Below are positions 1-8,259 of a DNA stretch of 64,000 nucleotides, in pieces. Position 1 is the first letter of the stretch, and every line of letters begins with the position of its first letter. Source of the DNA: Catellatospora tritici (GTDB taxonomy: Bacteria > Actinomycetota > Actinomycetes > Mycobacteriales > Micromonosporaceae); contig NZ_JAHRCY010000008.1 of the NCBI RefSeq assembly GCF_019083965.1, positions 248,001 through 312,000 on the forward strand. The letters run 5' to 3'. A program made the position numbers and the translations under genes. The notes beneath the pieces were generated by a model. It was given only the letters and a program-made list of their open reading frames with translations. It ran no database searches and had not been told where the DNA came from.

Positions 1-1019
1 GGGTCCGTCACGAGCGGCACCACGTTCTGCTCGATCCAGCCCGGCGTCAGGTCGCCGTCGTCGACGATGAGACCACCACCTGCCTCAACGACCGGGAGCG
101 CGTTGCGCCGCTGTTCGCCGTTGCCGAAGGGCAGCGGCACGTAGATCGCGGGCAGCCCGATCGCGGCGGTCTCGGCGCAGGTCATCGCACCGCCCCGGCA
201 CAGCGCCAGGTCGGCCGCGGCGTAGCCGAGTTCCATCTCGTTGATGAACTTCACCCGCACGTACGGCGCGTTCAGGTCCGTGGGCACGTCGAAGTCCTCG
301 TTGCGGGCCCCGATGACGTGCAGCACCTGCACCCCGGCGTTGGTGATCGCCTTGGCCGCCCCGGCCACGGCCAGGTTGATCGAGCGCGCGCCCTGCGAGG
401 CGCCGAAGACGAACAGGGTCGGCCGGTGCGGGTCGAGCCCGAAGTGGGCGCGGGCCCGCTCGCGCAGCGCGGCCCGGTCCAGCCCGGCGATGGAGCGCCG
501 CAGCGGCACGCCGACCACGGTGCCCGAGCGCAGCGACTCGTCCTGGTACGGCTGGTGCGGGAAGCCCAGCGCGAGGTTCTCGGTGAAGCGCATGCCCAGC
601 TTGTTGGCCACGCCCGCGGGCACGTTCACCTCGTGGATCACGATCGGGGTGTTGCGCCGCCACGCGGCCAGGTAGGCCGGGACCGAGACGTACCCGCCGA
701 AGCCCACCACCGCGTCGGCCTGCACCTCGTCCATGACCGCGCGCGCCGCCTTGGTGGACCGCCACATCCGGTCCGGGGTGCGCAGCAGGTTCATGTTGAG
801 CGAGCGCGGCAGCTGGTACGCCGGGATGTGCCGCAGGTCGTAACCCGCGGCCGGGATCAGCTCGGTCTCCAGCCCGCGCGGAGTGCCCAGGCAGGTGATG
901 CGGATGTCGGGGTCGTGCCGCCGCAGGCAGTCCGCGAAGGCCAGCAGGGGGTAGATGTGCCCCCCGGTCCCACCACCGGCCAGCACCACCGAACGCAGTC
1001 GGCCACCACCGCTCACCAT
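1..1019 (-). CDS. murG: UDP-GlcNAc transferase MurG (partial, 3' end outside window)
   Basis: Peripheral membrane GT-B glycosyltransferase that adds GlcNAc from UDP-GlcNAc to lipid I to give lipid II. The translation opens with VVLAGGGTGGHIYPLLAFAD, the family's glycine-rich N-terminal loop, and later shows the VGFGGYVS loop (about residue 100), HEVNVPAG and, in the C-domain, CRGGAMTCAETAAIGLPAI of the UDP-GlcNAc site. About 339 codons are present; the family is about 360-380 aa, so only the C-terminal end is lost at the window edge. The ATG overlaps the ftsW stop by one base (TGATG), so translation is probably coupled. It is the last visible gene of the mra/dcw operon; murC and ftsQ would be expected next. 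Identification is secure. Confidence 0.96.
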   Translation of the reverse strand, partial: MVSGGGRLRSVVLAGGGTGGHIYPLLAFADCLRRHDPDIRITCLGTPRGLETELIPAAGYDLRHIPAYQLPRSLNMNLLRTPDRMWRSTKAARAVMDEVQADAVVGFGGYVSVPAYLAAWRRNTPIVIHEVNVPAGVANKLGMRFTENLALGFPHQPYQDESLRSGTVVGVPLRRSIAGLDRAALRERARAHFGLDPHRPTLFVFGASQGARSINLAVAGAAKAITNAGVQVLHVIGARNEDFDVPTDLNAPYVRVKFINEMELGYAAADLALCRGGAMTCAETAAIGLPAIYVPLPFGNGEQRRNALPVVEAGGGLIVDDGDLTPGWIEQNVVPLVTD

Positions 1020-2482
1020 CACCGTCTCCTCTCGGTCGGTCCACCTCGCCGGGCCGGCGGCTCTTTCGCCTTCGGCTCCGTGCGCTCCGGCTTGCCCGCC
1101 GGTTCCGCCGCCGCGTCCGCGGGGCGGGCCGGCGTCGGAAGCGCGGGCAACGGCGCCCACACTAGCTGCACCCACTTCGGTGCCGGACGGGCGTGCAGGG
1201 CGCGGGCCGCGTCGGGCTCGGCGCGGGCGAACGACGCGAGCATGCCGACGGCGGCCAGGGTGACCACGAGCGCGGTGCCGCCGTCGGAGATGAACGGCAG
1301 CGGCAGACCGGTGATGGGCAGCAGTTTCACCACCCCACCGATGTTGATCACAGCCTGGGAGACCAGCCACAGGGTCACCGCGCAGGCCGCCATCCGCCGG
1401 AACGGGTCCTGCACCCGCCGCGCGATCCGCAGCCCGGTGTAGGTCAGCACCGCGAACAGCGACAGCACCACCAGGCAGCCCACCACGCCCAGTTCCTCGG
1501 CGATGACCGCGAAGATGAAGTCGTTGTGCGCGCTGGGCAGCCAGTTCCACTTGAGGCTGCTCTTGCCCAGGCCCACCCCGAACCAGCCGCCGTCGGCGAT
1601 CGCCAGCAGGCCCTGCTTGGCCTGGTAGCAGGTCTCGTCCCGGGCGAAGCAGCTGATGATGTCGGCGTCGGACTGGAAGAACGCGCCGAACCGGCCGGAC
1701 CGGTAGCCGCCGCCGACCGGGGCCATGATCAGCAGGGCGATACCGGCCAGACCGGCGCCGATCAGCATGCCGAAGAAGCGCATCGGCACACCCGCGGCCC
1801 ACAGCAGGCCGGTGAACAGGATCAGCAGGCACAGCATCGTGCCCAGGTCGGTGTAGCCGACGAGCACGAACAGCAGGCCCACCACGGGGAACAGCGGGGT
1901 CAGCAGCTCGCGCGGGTTGACGATGGACTTGCCCTTGCGGGTCAGCACGTCGGCGCCCCACAGCACCAGCGCGAACTTGGCCAGCTCGGAGGGCTGCAGT
2001 TGCAGCGGGCCGAGGTAGAGCCACAGCGTCTCGGAGTGGACGAAGCCGATGCGGGGGGCGGGCAGGGCCTTGGCGGCGTACAGCACGGCGATGCCGTCCA
2101 TGATCACCAGCAGCACCAGCGACACGGTCAGTGAGATCTTGGCGATGGCCCGGAAGGTGCGCCGCGGCAGCCGCTGGCAGACCCAGAACGCGGCCAGACC
2201 CACCACCGCCGCGCCGATCTGCTGTGCGATCACGGCGTACGCGTTGCCGCTGGTGTTGTACGCCTGGACGCTGGTCGCGGAGAAGACCATGGCCAGGCCG
2301 ATCACCAGCAGCAGGCCCGCGCTGGCCAGCAGCAGGTAGTACGACGCGAGCGGGCGGGCCAGCAGGCCGCGCAGCGCCAGCAGCCAGGCGAAGGGGTCCA
2401 ACCGGGGGGTACGGGCGCCCGGGGCGCCCGGCGCGGTCTCGGCGGGCGGGGGCGCGGTGGCCGTACGGGCGTCACCGGTCAT
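1019..2482 (-). CDS. ftsW: SEDS-family peptidoglycan glycosyltransferase FtsW
   Basis: Polytopic membrane protein of the divisome; SEDS proteins polymerise lipid II glycan chains with a partner class B PBP, here FtsI at 8260-10536. The 487-aa product has about ten hydrophobic segments after a 40-residue Pro/Ala-rich cytoplasmic start. SEDS signatures are visible: HNDFIFAVIAEELG (about residue 320) and NIGGVVKLLPITGLPLPFIS (about 385-405). A charged, Pro/Lys-rich tail of about 60 residues follows the last membrane segment, as in many actinobacterial FtsW proteins. ATG start with GGAG about 9 bases upstream. It follows murD after a 160-base gap that carries a long palindrome, the only sizeable gap inside murE-murG. 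Confidence 0.95.
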   Translation of the reverse strand: MTGDARTATAPPPAETAPGAPGARTPRLDPFAWLLALRGLLARPLASYYLLLASAGLLLVIGLAMVFSATSVQAYNTSGNAYAVIAQQIGAAVVGLAAFWVCQRLPRRTFRAIAKISLTVSLVLLVIMDGIAVLYAAKALPAPRIGFVHSETLWLYLGPLQLQPSELAKFALVLWGADVLTRKGKSIVNPRELLTPLFPVVGLLFVLVGYTDLGTMLCLLILFTGLLWAAGVPMRFFGMLIGAGLAGIALLIMAPVGGGYRSGRFGAFFQSDADIISCFARDETCYQAKQGLLAIADGGWFGVGLGKSSLKWNWLPSAHNDFIFAVIAEELGVVGCLVVLSLFAVLTYTGLRIARRVQDPFRRMAACAVTLWLVSQAVINIGGVVKLLPITGLPLPFISDGGTALVVTLAAVGMLASFARAEPDAARALHARPAPKWVQLVWAPLPALPTPARPADAAAEPAGKPERTEPKAKEPPARRGGPTERRR

Positions 2483-2531
2483 CGTCGGCTGCTCCGATCT
2501 CGGCGAGTGGTCGCGGAGCCCCGCCCTAGCA

Positions 2532-2594
2532 TTGACGCTGGCCTATCTAGTGGACCGTTTTCGGTTATTCGTCTTCTAGATAGGCCAACGTCAA
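2532..2594. repeat. Dispersed hairpin element, copy 1 (murD-ftsW gap)
   Basis: Inverted repeat with 19-nt arms at 2532-2550 and 2576-2594 (core GGCCTATCTAG / CTAGATAGGCC). The flanks TAGCATTGACG and CGTCAA are shared with the copy at 56302-56366. One arm position (2538 against 2588) is C-A on the plus strand but would be a G-U wobble in RNA from the minus strand, the direction of murD-ftsW transcription. An A-rich tract (2592-2601) lies on the plus-strand 3' side, so a U-tract would come before the hairpin in the minus RNA; this is not a classical intrinsic terminator. Function unknown. Confidence 0.85.
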
Positions 2595-2642
2595 AGAAAA
2601 AGCGGTGCCCGCGCGGGGCGGACGGGACGGCGCTGGTTCGGG

Positions 2643-4046
2643 TCAGGTGGCGGGTAGGGCGTGCACGGCCTTGGCGAAGGCGTCGCCGCGGGCGGCGTAG
2701 CTGGTGAACATGTCCAGAGACGCCGCGGCGGGCGCCAGCAGCACCGTGTCGCCGGGCGAGGCGAGGCGGGCGGCGGCGGCCACGACGGCTTCCATCGCCC
2801 CATCATCGGTGCGCGCCACGTCCACCACCGGCAGGTGCGGCGCGTGTCGCGCGAGCGCGGCGGCGACCTGGGCCCGGTCGACGCCCAGCAGCACGGCTCC
2901 GGCCAGCCGGGGCGCCACCAGCGCGGTCAGCTCGTCGATGTCGACGCCCTTGAGCTGGCCCCCGGCCACCCACACGATCCGCTCGTAGGACACCAGCGAC
3001 GCCTGCGCCGCGTGCGGGTTGGTGGCCTTGCTGTCGTCGACCCAGCGCACCCCGCCGACGGTGGCGACGGTGGCGTTGCGGTGCGGCTCGGGCACGTACC
3101 CGGCCAGGCCCCGCTGGATCGCCTCGTGCGACACCCCCGCCGACAGCGCCAGGGCTGCGGCGGCCAGGGCGTTGGCGACGTTGTGGGCGCCGACGGGTCG
3201 GATGTCGGCCAGGGTGGCCAGTTCGTGCGCGTCGCCGTCGCCGGTGCGGTCGACGAGCACGTCCTCGACCACGCCGACGCAGCCGCGCGGCGGCACGTCG
3301 AGGGTGAACCCGACCAGGCGGCCGGGCGACCCCGCCGCGTGCAGGCCTTCCAGCAGCCTCCTGACGCGCGGATCGTCGAGGTTGCCGACCGCCGTGCCCC
3401 CGGCCGCCGCCGAACGCCACACGGCCGTCTTGGCGCCCGCGTAGCGGTCGAAGTCGCCGTGCCAGTCGAGGTGGTCGTCGGCGAGGTTGAGCAGGGCGCC
3501 ACCGTGTGGGGCGAGCGTGGACGACCAGTGCAGCTGGAAGCTGGACAGCTCGACGGCGAGCACGTCGTAACCGTCGGGGCCGCCGTGCTGGCAGTCGACC
3601 AGCGGGCGGCCGATGTTGCCCACGGCGGCGGTGCGCAGGCCCGCCGCCGCCAGCATCGCCGCCAGCATGGTGACGGTGGTGGTCTTGCCGTTGGTGCCGG
3701 TGACGGCGAGCCAGCGGGGTGCGTCCGGGCCGCGCAGGCGCCAGGCCAGCTCGGGCTCGCTGTACACCTCGATGCCCGCGGCCGCGGCCGCGACCGCCAG
3801 GGGGTGATGCGGCGGGAAGCCGGGCGAGACGACCAGGTCGTCGACGCCCGACAGCAGCCCGGCCGGGTCGGGCTCGCCGATCACCACGGCGATGCCCGCG
3901 TCGGCGAGCCGCTCGGTGTCGGCGGAGGCCGCCCGGTCGACCACGGTCACCTTGGCACCGAGGCCGGCCAGGGCGGTGGCGCAGGCGGCTCCCGCCATCC
4001 GCGCCCCGGCCACCAGGACCGAGCGGCCCTCGTACATCGAAGTCAC
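2643..4046 (-). CDS. murD: UDP-N-acetylmuramoyl-L-alanine--D-glutamate ligase
   Basis: Cytoplasmic ATP-dependent Mur ligase adding D-Glu to UDP-MurNAc-L-Ala. The 467-aa product has the N-terminal UDP-binding Rossmann domain (VLVAGARMAGAACATALAGLG), the ATP P-loop VTGTNGKTTTVTML at about residue 115, the central-domain ELSSFQL motif and the C-terminal DDSKATNPHAA motif. The start is GTG at 4046, overlapping the mraY stop in a GTGA arrangement; an in-frame ATG lies three codons downstream at 4037. Length is normal for the family. It sits between mraY and ftsW, its usual dcw position. Confidence 0.96.
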   Translation of the reverse strand: MTSMYEGRSVLVAGARMAGAACATALAGLGAKVTVVDRAASADTERLADAGIAVVIGEPDPAGLLSGVDDLVVSPGFPPHHPLAVAAAAAGIEVYSEPELAWRLRGPDAPRWLAVTGTNGKTTTVTMLAAMLAAAGLRTAAVGNIGRPLVDCQHGGPDGYDVLAVELSSFQLHWSSTLAPHGGALLNLADDHLDWHGDFDRYAGAKTAVWRSAAAGGTAVGNLDDPRVRRLLEGLHAAGSPGRLVGFTLDVPPRGCVGVVEDVLVDRTGDGDAHELATLADIRPVGAHNVANALAAAALALSAGVSHEAIQRGLAGYVPEPHRNATVATVGGVRWVDDSKATNPHAAQASLVSYERIVWVAGGQLKGVDIDELTALVAPRLAGAVLLGVDRAQVAAALARHAPHLPVVDVARTDDGAMEAVVAAAARLASPGDTVLLAPAAASLDMFTSYAARGDAFAKAVHALPAT

Positions 4047-5161
4047 CCCATCACACGCAGGAAGTCGCTGTAGAAGATGCCCAGGCCGACCGCCACCCCG
4101 ATACCTCCGATGATCCAGAAGCGGACGACGATGTTGACCTCGCTCCAGCCTGCCAACTCGAAGTGGTGCTGCAGCGGCGACATGCGGAACACGCGTTTAC
4201 CGGTGGTCCGGAACGAGATCACCTGGATCACCACCGACATCGTGATGATCACGAACAGGCCGCCGACGATGAGCAGCAGCAGCTCCGTACGCGTCGCCAT
4301 GGCCAGGCCCGCGATGAGGCCGCCCAGGCCCAGCGCGCCGGTGTCGCCCATGAAGATCCGCGCCGGGGAGGTGTTCCACCATAGGAAGCCCACGCACGCC
4401 CCGGCCGCCGCCGCCGCGATCATGGAGATCTCCAGCGGGTCGCGCACCAGGTAGCAGTAGTGCGCCGCGTTGCCCAGGTAGCCGCGCATGTAGCCCTCGT
4501 CGGCGCACCAGTGCTGGTACTGCCAGGCCGCGATGAAGCTGTACGCGCCCAGCACCATCACCGAGGCGCCGGTGGCCAGGCCGTCCAGGCCGTCGGTGAG
4601 GTTCACGCCGTTGGTGGCGCCGAGCACGATGAACACGAACACGATGATCGCGCCGACCTTGCCCAGGTCCAGCCAGCTGATGTCGCGGATGAACGAGATC
4701 TTCGTCGAGCCGACCGTCTGCAGGTTCGAGCTGGGGTCCGACAGCGCGATGACGCCGAACACCGCGCCGACGATGAGCTGGCCGAGCAGCTTGCCGCGCT
4801 TGTTGAGGCCGCCGCTGTTGCGCCGGCGCACCTTGAGGAAGTCGTCGATGAAGCCGACCGCGCCGCAGAAGACGAACAGGCCCAGCAGCACCAGCGCCGT
4901 GGTGGTCGGCTTGACCTGGGCGATCTGCTGCTCCGGGAGGGTGGTCAGGCTAAGGTGGGCCACCACGTACGCGATGACCGTCGCGGCGATGAACACCACG
5001 CCGCCCATCGTGGGCGTGCCCTTCTTGCCCAGGTGGGACTGCGGGCCGTCGCTGCGGATGGGCTGACCCGCCTTGAGGCGGCTGAACGCCTTGATGGCGA
5101 TGGGGGTGCAGAAGAGGGATATCGCGAACGCCACCAGGATCGCGACGATGATGGATCTCAT
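4043..5161 (-). CDS. mraY: Phospho-N-acetylmuramoyl-pentapeptide transferase
   Basis: Integral membrane enzyme that transfers phospho-MurNAc-pentapeptide to undecaprenyl phosphate, making lipid I. The 372-aa product has about ten membrane segments and the family motifs: KKGTPTMGG near residue 50, the Asp pair in GFIDDFLKV near 105, NGVNLTDGLDGLATG near 185 and FMGDTGALGLGG near 270. Its ATG overlaps the murF stop by four bases (ATGA), and its own stop overlaps the murD GTG, so three consecutive genes are translationally coupled. Length and motifs are complete. Confidence 0.97.
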   Translation of the reverse strand: MRSIIVAILVAFAISLFCTPIAIKAFSRLKAGQPIRSDGPQSHLGKKGTPTMGGVVFIAATVIAYVVAHLSLTTLPEQQIAQVKPTTTALVLLGLFVFCGAVGFIDDFLKVRRRNSGGLNKRGKLLGQLIVGAVFGVIALSDPSSNLQTVGSTKISFIRDISWLDLGKVGAIIVFVFIVLGATNGVNLTDGLDGLATGASVMVLGAYSFIAAWQYQHWCADEGYMRGYLGNAAHYCYLVRDPLEISMIAAAAAGACVGFLWWNTSPARIFMGDTGALGLGGLIAGLAMATRTELLLLIVGGLFVIITMSVVIQVISFRTTGKRVFRMSPLQHHFELAGWSEVNIVVRFWIIGGIGVAVGLGIFYSDFLRVMG

Positions 5162-6597
5162 CGGTGGCCGTCTCCATTGCTCGCGCCCAGCGGCGCGTGG
5201 GTCTCCCGCAGCGCGTCCACCACGTCCCAGGTCCGGTAGCGCGACCCCTTCACCAGCACCACGTCCGCGGCCCGTAGCCGTTCCCGCAGCGCGCCGATCG
5301 CCGCCGCCTGATCGCTGACCAGCACCGACTCACCTTCCCAATGCCGCACCGAGGCCGCGCCGTCGAGGATCGGCGCGGCGGACTCGCCCACCACGATGAG
5401 CAGGCCGACGCCGAGCGTAGCGGCCAGTGCGCCGACCTCCGCGTGGCCGTCGCGTTCCGCCTGACCCAGCTCGGCCATGTAGCCGAGCACCGCCACGGTC
5501 CGGCGGCTCAGGCCACCGGTGTCCGCACCGGCGCCGCCGCCCAGCGCCGACAGGGCGCGCAGCGCCGCCGCGGTGGAGGCCGGGTTCGCGTTGTACGAGT
5601 CGTCGATGACCGTGACACCGTCGGCACGGTCGAAAACATCCATCCTTCGGGTCGAGACTGTGCGCAACCGGGCCAGCGCCGCGGCCAGTTCGGCCCAGGG
5701 CATGCCGCAGTGCAGCGCCACGGCCGCGGCCAGCAGCGAGTTGCCCACCTGGTGCGCGCCGGTCAGCCCCAGCTCCACCGGCGCCGAGTGCTCCCCCCGC
5801 ACCAGCGTGAACGACGCCCGCCCGCGCTCGTCGAGCACCACGTCGACGGCCCGCAGGTCGGCGCCCTCGGCCTGCCCGGCCAGGACCACCGGCGCCGCGG
5901 TGACCGCCGCCATGGCGGCCACGCGCGGGTCGTCGGCGTTGAGCACCGCGAGCCCGCCGGCGGGCAGCGCCTGGGGGAGCTCGGACTTCGCGGCGGCGAT
6001 GCCGTCGACCGAACCGAACTCGCCGATGTGCGCGACGCCGACGTTGACCACCACGCCGATGCGCGGCGGCGCGATCTCGCACAGGTCCTTGATGTGCCCG
6101 ATCCCCCGCGCGCCCATCTCCAGCACCAGGTACCGGGTGTGCTCGTCGGCCCGCAGCACCGTGTACGGCAGACCCAGCTCGTTGTTGAGACTGCCCGGCG
6201 GCGCCACGGTCGGCCCCAGCTCCCCCAGCAGTTGGCCGATCAGGTCCTTGGTGGTGGTCTTGCCGGACGAGCCGGTGATCCCGACGACGGTCACGTCGAG
6301 TGAGTCCAGCACCGCGCGCGCCAGCCGGGTCAGTGCCGCCAGCGGGTCGTCGACCAGGATCATCGGCACGCCCGGCAGCGGCCGGGTGCCCAGCACCGCG
6401 GCGGCGCCCGCGGCCATGGCCGTCGGGGCGAACTCGTGGCCGTCGACCTTCTCGCCGACGAACGCGGCGAACAGGCCGCCCGGGGTGAGCTTGCGGGAGT
6501 CGTACTCCACCGTGCCGAGCACGCGCGCGGCCGGGTCGGCCTCGTGCAGCGTGCCGTCCACGGCGGCGGCCACCTCGGCCAGCGTCATCGGGATCAT
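5158..6597 (-). CDS. murF: UDP-N-acetylmuramoyl-tripeptide--D-alanyl-D-alanine ligase
   Basis: Cytoplasmic Mur ligase adding D-Ala-D-Ala to UDP-MurNAc-tripeptide. The 479-aa protein carries the P-loop GITGSSGKTTTKDL near residue 105, LEMGARGIGHI near 160, and DDSYNANPAS near 335, the typical MurF C-domain motif. The ATG at 6597 overlaps the murE stop by four bases; a second in-frame ATG (MIPMTLAEV) three codons later could also be used. Gene order murE-murF-mraY is conserved. Confidence 0.96.
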   Translation of the reverse strand: MIPMTLAEVAAAVDGTLHEADPAARVLGTVEYDSRKLTPGGLFAAFVGEKVDGHEFAPTAMAAGAAAVLGTRPLPGVPMILVDDPLAALTRLARAVLDSLDVTVVGITGSSGKTTTKDLIGQLLGELGPTVAPPGSLNNELGLPYTVLRADEHTRYLVLEMGARGIGHIKDLCEIAPPRIGVVVNVGVAHIGEFGSVDGIAAAKSELPQALPAGGLAVLNADDPRVAAMAAVTAAPVVLAGQAEGADLRAVDVVLDERGRASFTLVRGEHSAPVELGLTGAHQVGNSLLAAAVALHCGMPWAELAAALARLRTVSTRRMDVFDRADGVTVIDDSYNANPASTAAALRALSALGGGAGADTGGLSRRTVAVLGYMAELGQAERDGHAEVGALAATLGVGLLIVVGESAAPILDGAASVRHWEGESVLVSDQAAAIGALRERLRAADVVLVKGSRYRTWDVVDALRETHAPLGASNGDGHR

Positions 6598-8183
6598 CGA
6601 GCGTCCTCCTCGGCACCGAAGCGGGCGGTGAGAGCGGCGGCGAGCTCCACCTTGTCATCGAAGGGCAGCACCTGCCCGCCGACCTCCTGGCCGGTCTCGT
6701 GGCCCTTGCCCAGCAGCGCGATCACGTCGCCGGGCAGCGCGCGGGCGACCGCCTCGTCGATGGCGCGGCGCCGCCCGGCCACCTCGACGACCTCGGCGGC
6801 CGGGTCCTGCGCCACCGCCCCGGCGAGCACGTCGCGACGGATCGACGCCGGGTCCTCGGTGCGCGGGTTGTCGTCGGTGACGATGAGCAGGTCGCTGCCG
6901 TGCGCGGCGGCCGAGCCCATGTGCGGGCGCTTGCCGGTGTCGCGGTCGCCGCCCGCGCCGAGCACGCAGATGACCCGCCCGCCGCGCGAGTCGGCCAGCG
7001 AACGCAGCGCGCGCAGGGCCGCCACGATGGCGTCGGTCTTGTGCGCGTAGTCCACGACCCCGATCACCGGGCCGGGCGCCTCGACGCGGTCCAGGCGGCC
7101 CGGCACGCCCCGGCAGGCGGCGATCCCGGCCACGGCCACGGTCGGGTCGACGCCGGCGGCGGTGAGGCAGCACAGCGCCAGCAGCGCGTTGGCCACATTG
7201 TGCCGGCCGGGCAACGCGACCGCGGCGGGCAGCCTGCCGGGCGGGCCGACCGCGGTGAACCGCTGGCCGAACGCCTCCTCGACCACGTCCTGCGCGTGCC
7301 AGGTGGCCGCGGGGTTCCCGGCGGCGGAGAAGGTGACCGTGTGCGGGCGCAGCAGCACCGACAGCGCCGGGTCGTCGAGGTTGAGCACCTCGTGGTGGCA
7401 GCGGCCGTCGAACAGGCGCGCCTTGGCCTGGAAGTAGTCCTCGGTGTCGGTGTGGAAGTCGAGGTGGTCGGAGCCGAAGTTGGTCCAGCCGCCGACGGCG
7501 AAGCGCACCCCGCCGACCCGGCCCATGGCCAGCGCGTGGCTGGACACCTCCATCACCACCGCGGTCACGCCGCGTTCGACCGCCAGCGCGAACAGCGCGT
7601 GCAGATCCGGTGCCTCGGGGGTGGTGCGCTTGCTGGTGACGGCCAGGTCGCCCAGCCGGGTCTCGACCGTGCCGATCAGGCCGGTGACGTGCCCGGCGGC
7701 GCGCAGGCCCGACTCGACCAGGTACGCCGTGGAGGTCTTGCCCGCGGTGCCGGTCAGCCCGATCACGGCCAGCTTCGTGGTGGGCGAGCCGTAGACGAGG
7801 TCGGCGACGGGTCCCAGGGCCTGGCGCGGGTCGGCCACCACCAGCACCGGCACCCCCGCGGCGGCCGCGACGGCGACGCCCTCGTGGGCGGCCCCGGCGT
7901 CGTCGGTCAGCACGGCGACCGCGCCGGCGGCGAGCGCGGCGACGGCGAACTCGGCCCCGTGGCGCCGGGCGCCGGGCAGCGCGGCGTACAGGTCGCCGGG
8001 CAGCACCTGGTCGCTGGCGTGGGTCACCCCGGTGACCACGATCCCGTCAGGCTCCAGCGCGGTGCCGACCAGTGCCGCGATGGCCGACAGGTCCACCGGG
8101 ACGATGTGGGTGGGGCGCAGCGCGGCCGCCGACGCGGTCCCGCCGGACTGCTCGGCGGCGGTGAAGCTGAGTTTGCCTGGCAC
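6594..8183 (-). CDS. murE: UDP-MurNAc-L-Ala-D-Glu--meso-2,6-diaminopimelate ligase
   Basis: Adds the third residue of the peptidoglycan stem. The 529-aa product has a P-loop GLTGTAGKTSTAYLV near residue 145, the MEVSSHALAMGRV motif near 210 and, in the C-domain, DDNPRTEDP; DNPR is the established signature for meso-diaminopimelate rather than lysine as substrate, so the wall is predicted to be DAP-type. The start used here is GTG at 8183; the first 30 residues are low in similarity-bearing motifs, so a downstream start cannot be excluded. A 76-base gap separates it from ftsI. Confidence 0.95.
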   Translation of the reverse strand: MPGKLSFTAAEQSGGTASAAALRPTHIVPVDLSAIAALVGTALEPDGIVVTGVTHASDQVLPGDLYAALPGARRHGAEFAVAALAAGAVAVLTDDAGAAHEGVAVAAAAGVPVLVVADPRQALGPVADLVYGSPTTKLAVIGLTGTAGKTSTAYLVESGLRAAGHVTGLIGTVETRLGDLAVTSKRTTPEAPDLHALFALAVERGVTAVVMEVSSHALAMGRVGGVRFAVGGWTNFGSDHLDFHTDTEDYFQAKARLFDGRCHHEVLNLDDPALSVLLRPHTVTFSAAGNPAATWHAQDVVEEAFGQRFTAVGPPGRLPAAVALPGRHNVANALLALCCLTAAGVDPTVAVAGIAACRGVPGRLDRVEAPGPVIGVVDYAHKTDAIVAALRALRSLADSRGGRVICVLGAGGDRDTGKRPHMGSAAAHGSDLLIVTDDNPRTEDPASIRRDVLAGAVAQDPAAEVVEVAGRRRAIDEAVARALPGDVIALLGKGHETGQEVGGQVLPFDDKVELAAALTARFGAEEDAR

Positions 8184-8259
8184 GGCGTCAGACCTTACCC
8201 GCTGCGCGGTGACGTGCCGTACACCTGTGCCCGCTGTGTCTGACTTCTAGTGACATTGA

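Noticed and set aside
85..1044. Long minus-strand frame of about 319 codons overlapping murG
   Set aside because: Arg/Gly/Ala-rich translation without domain; murG is in another frame and matches its family end to end.
318..1442. Plus-strand frame of 374 codons opposite murG/ftsW
   Set aside because: His/Arg/Gln-rich shadow typical of high-GC antisense frames; the minus-strand genes explain the codon bias.
2532..2601. Intrinsic terminator reading of the murD-ftsW hairpin
   Set aside because: The T-tract would come before, not after, the hairpin on the coding strand; it is listed as a repeat element.
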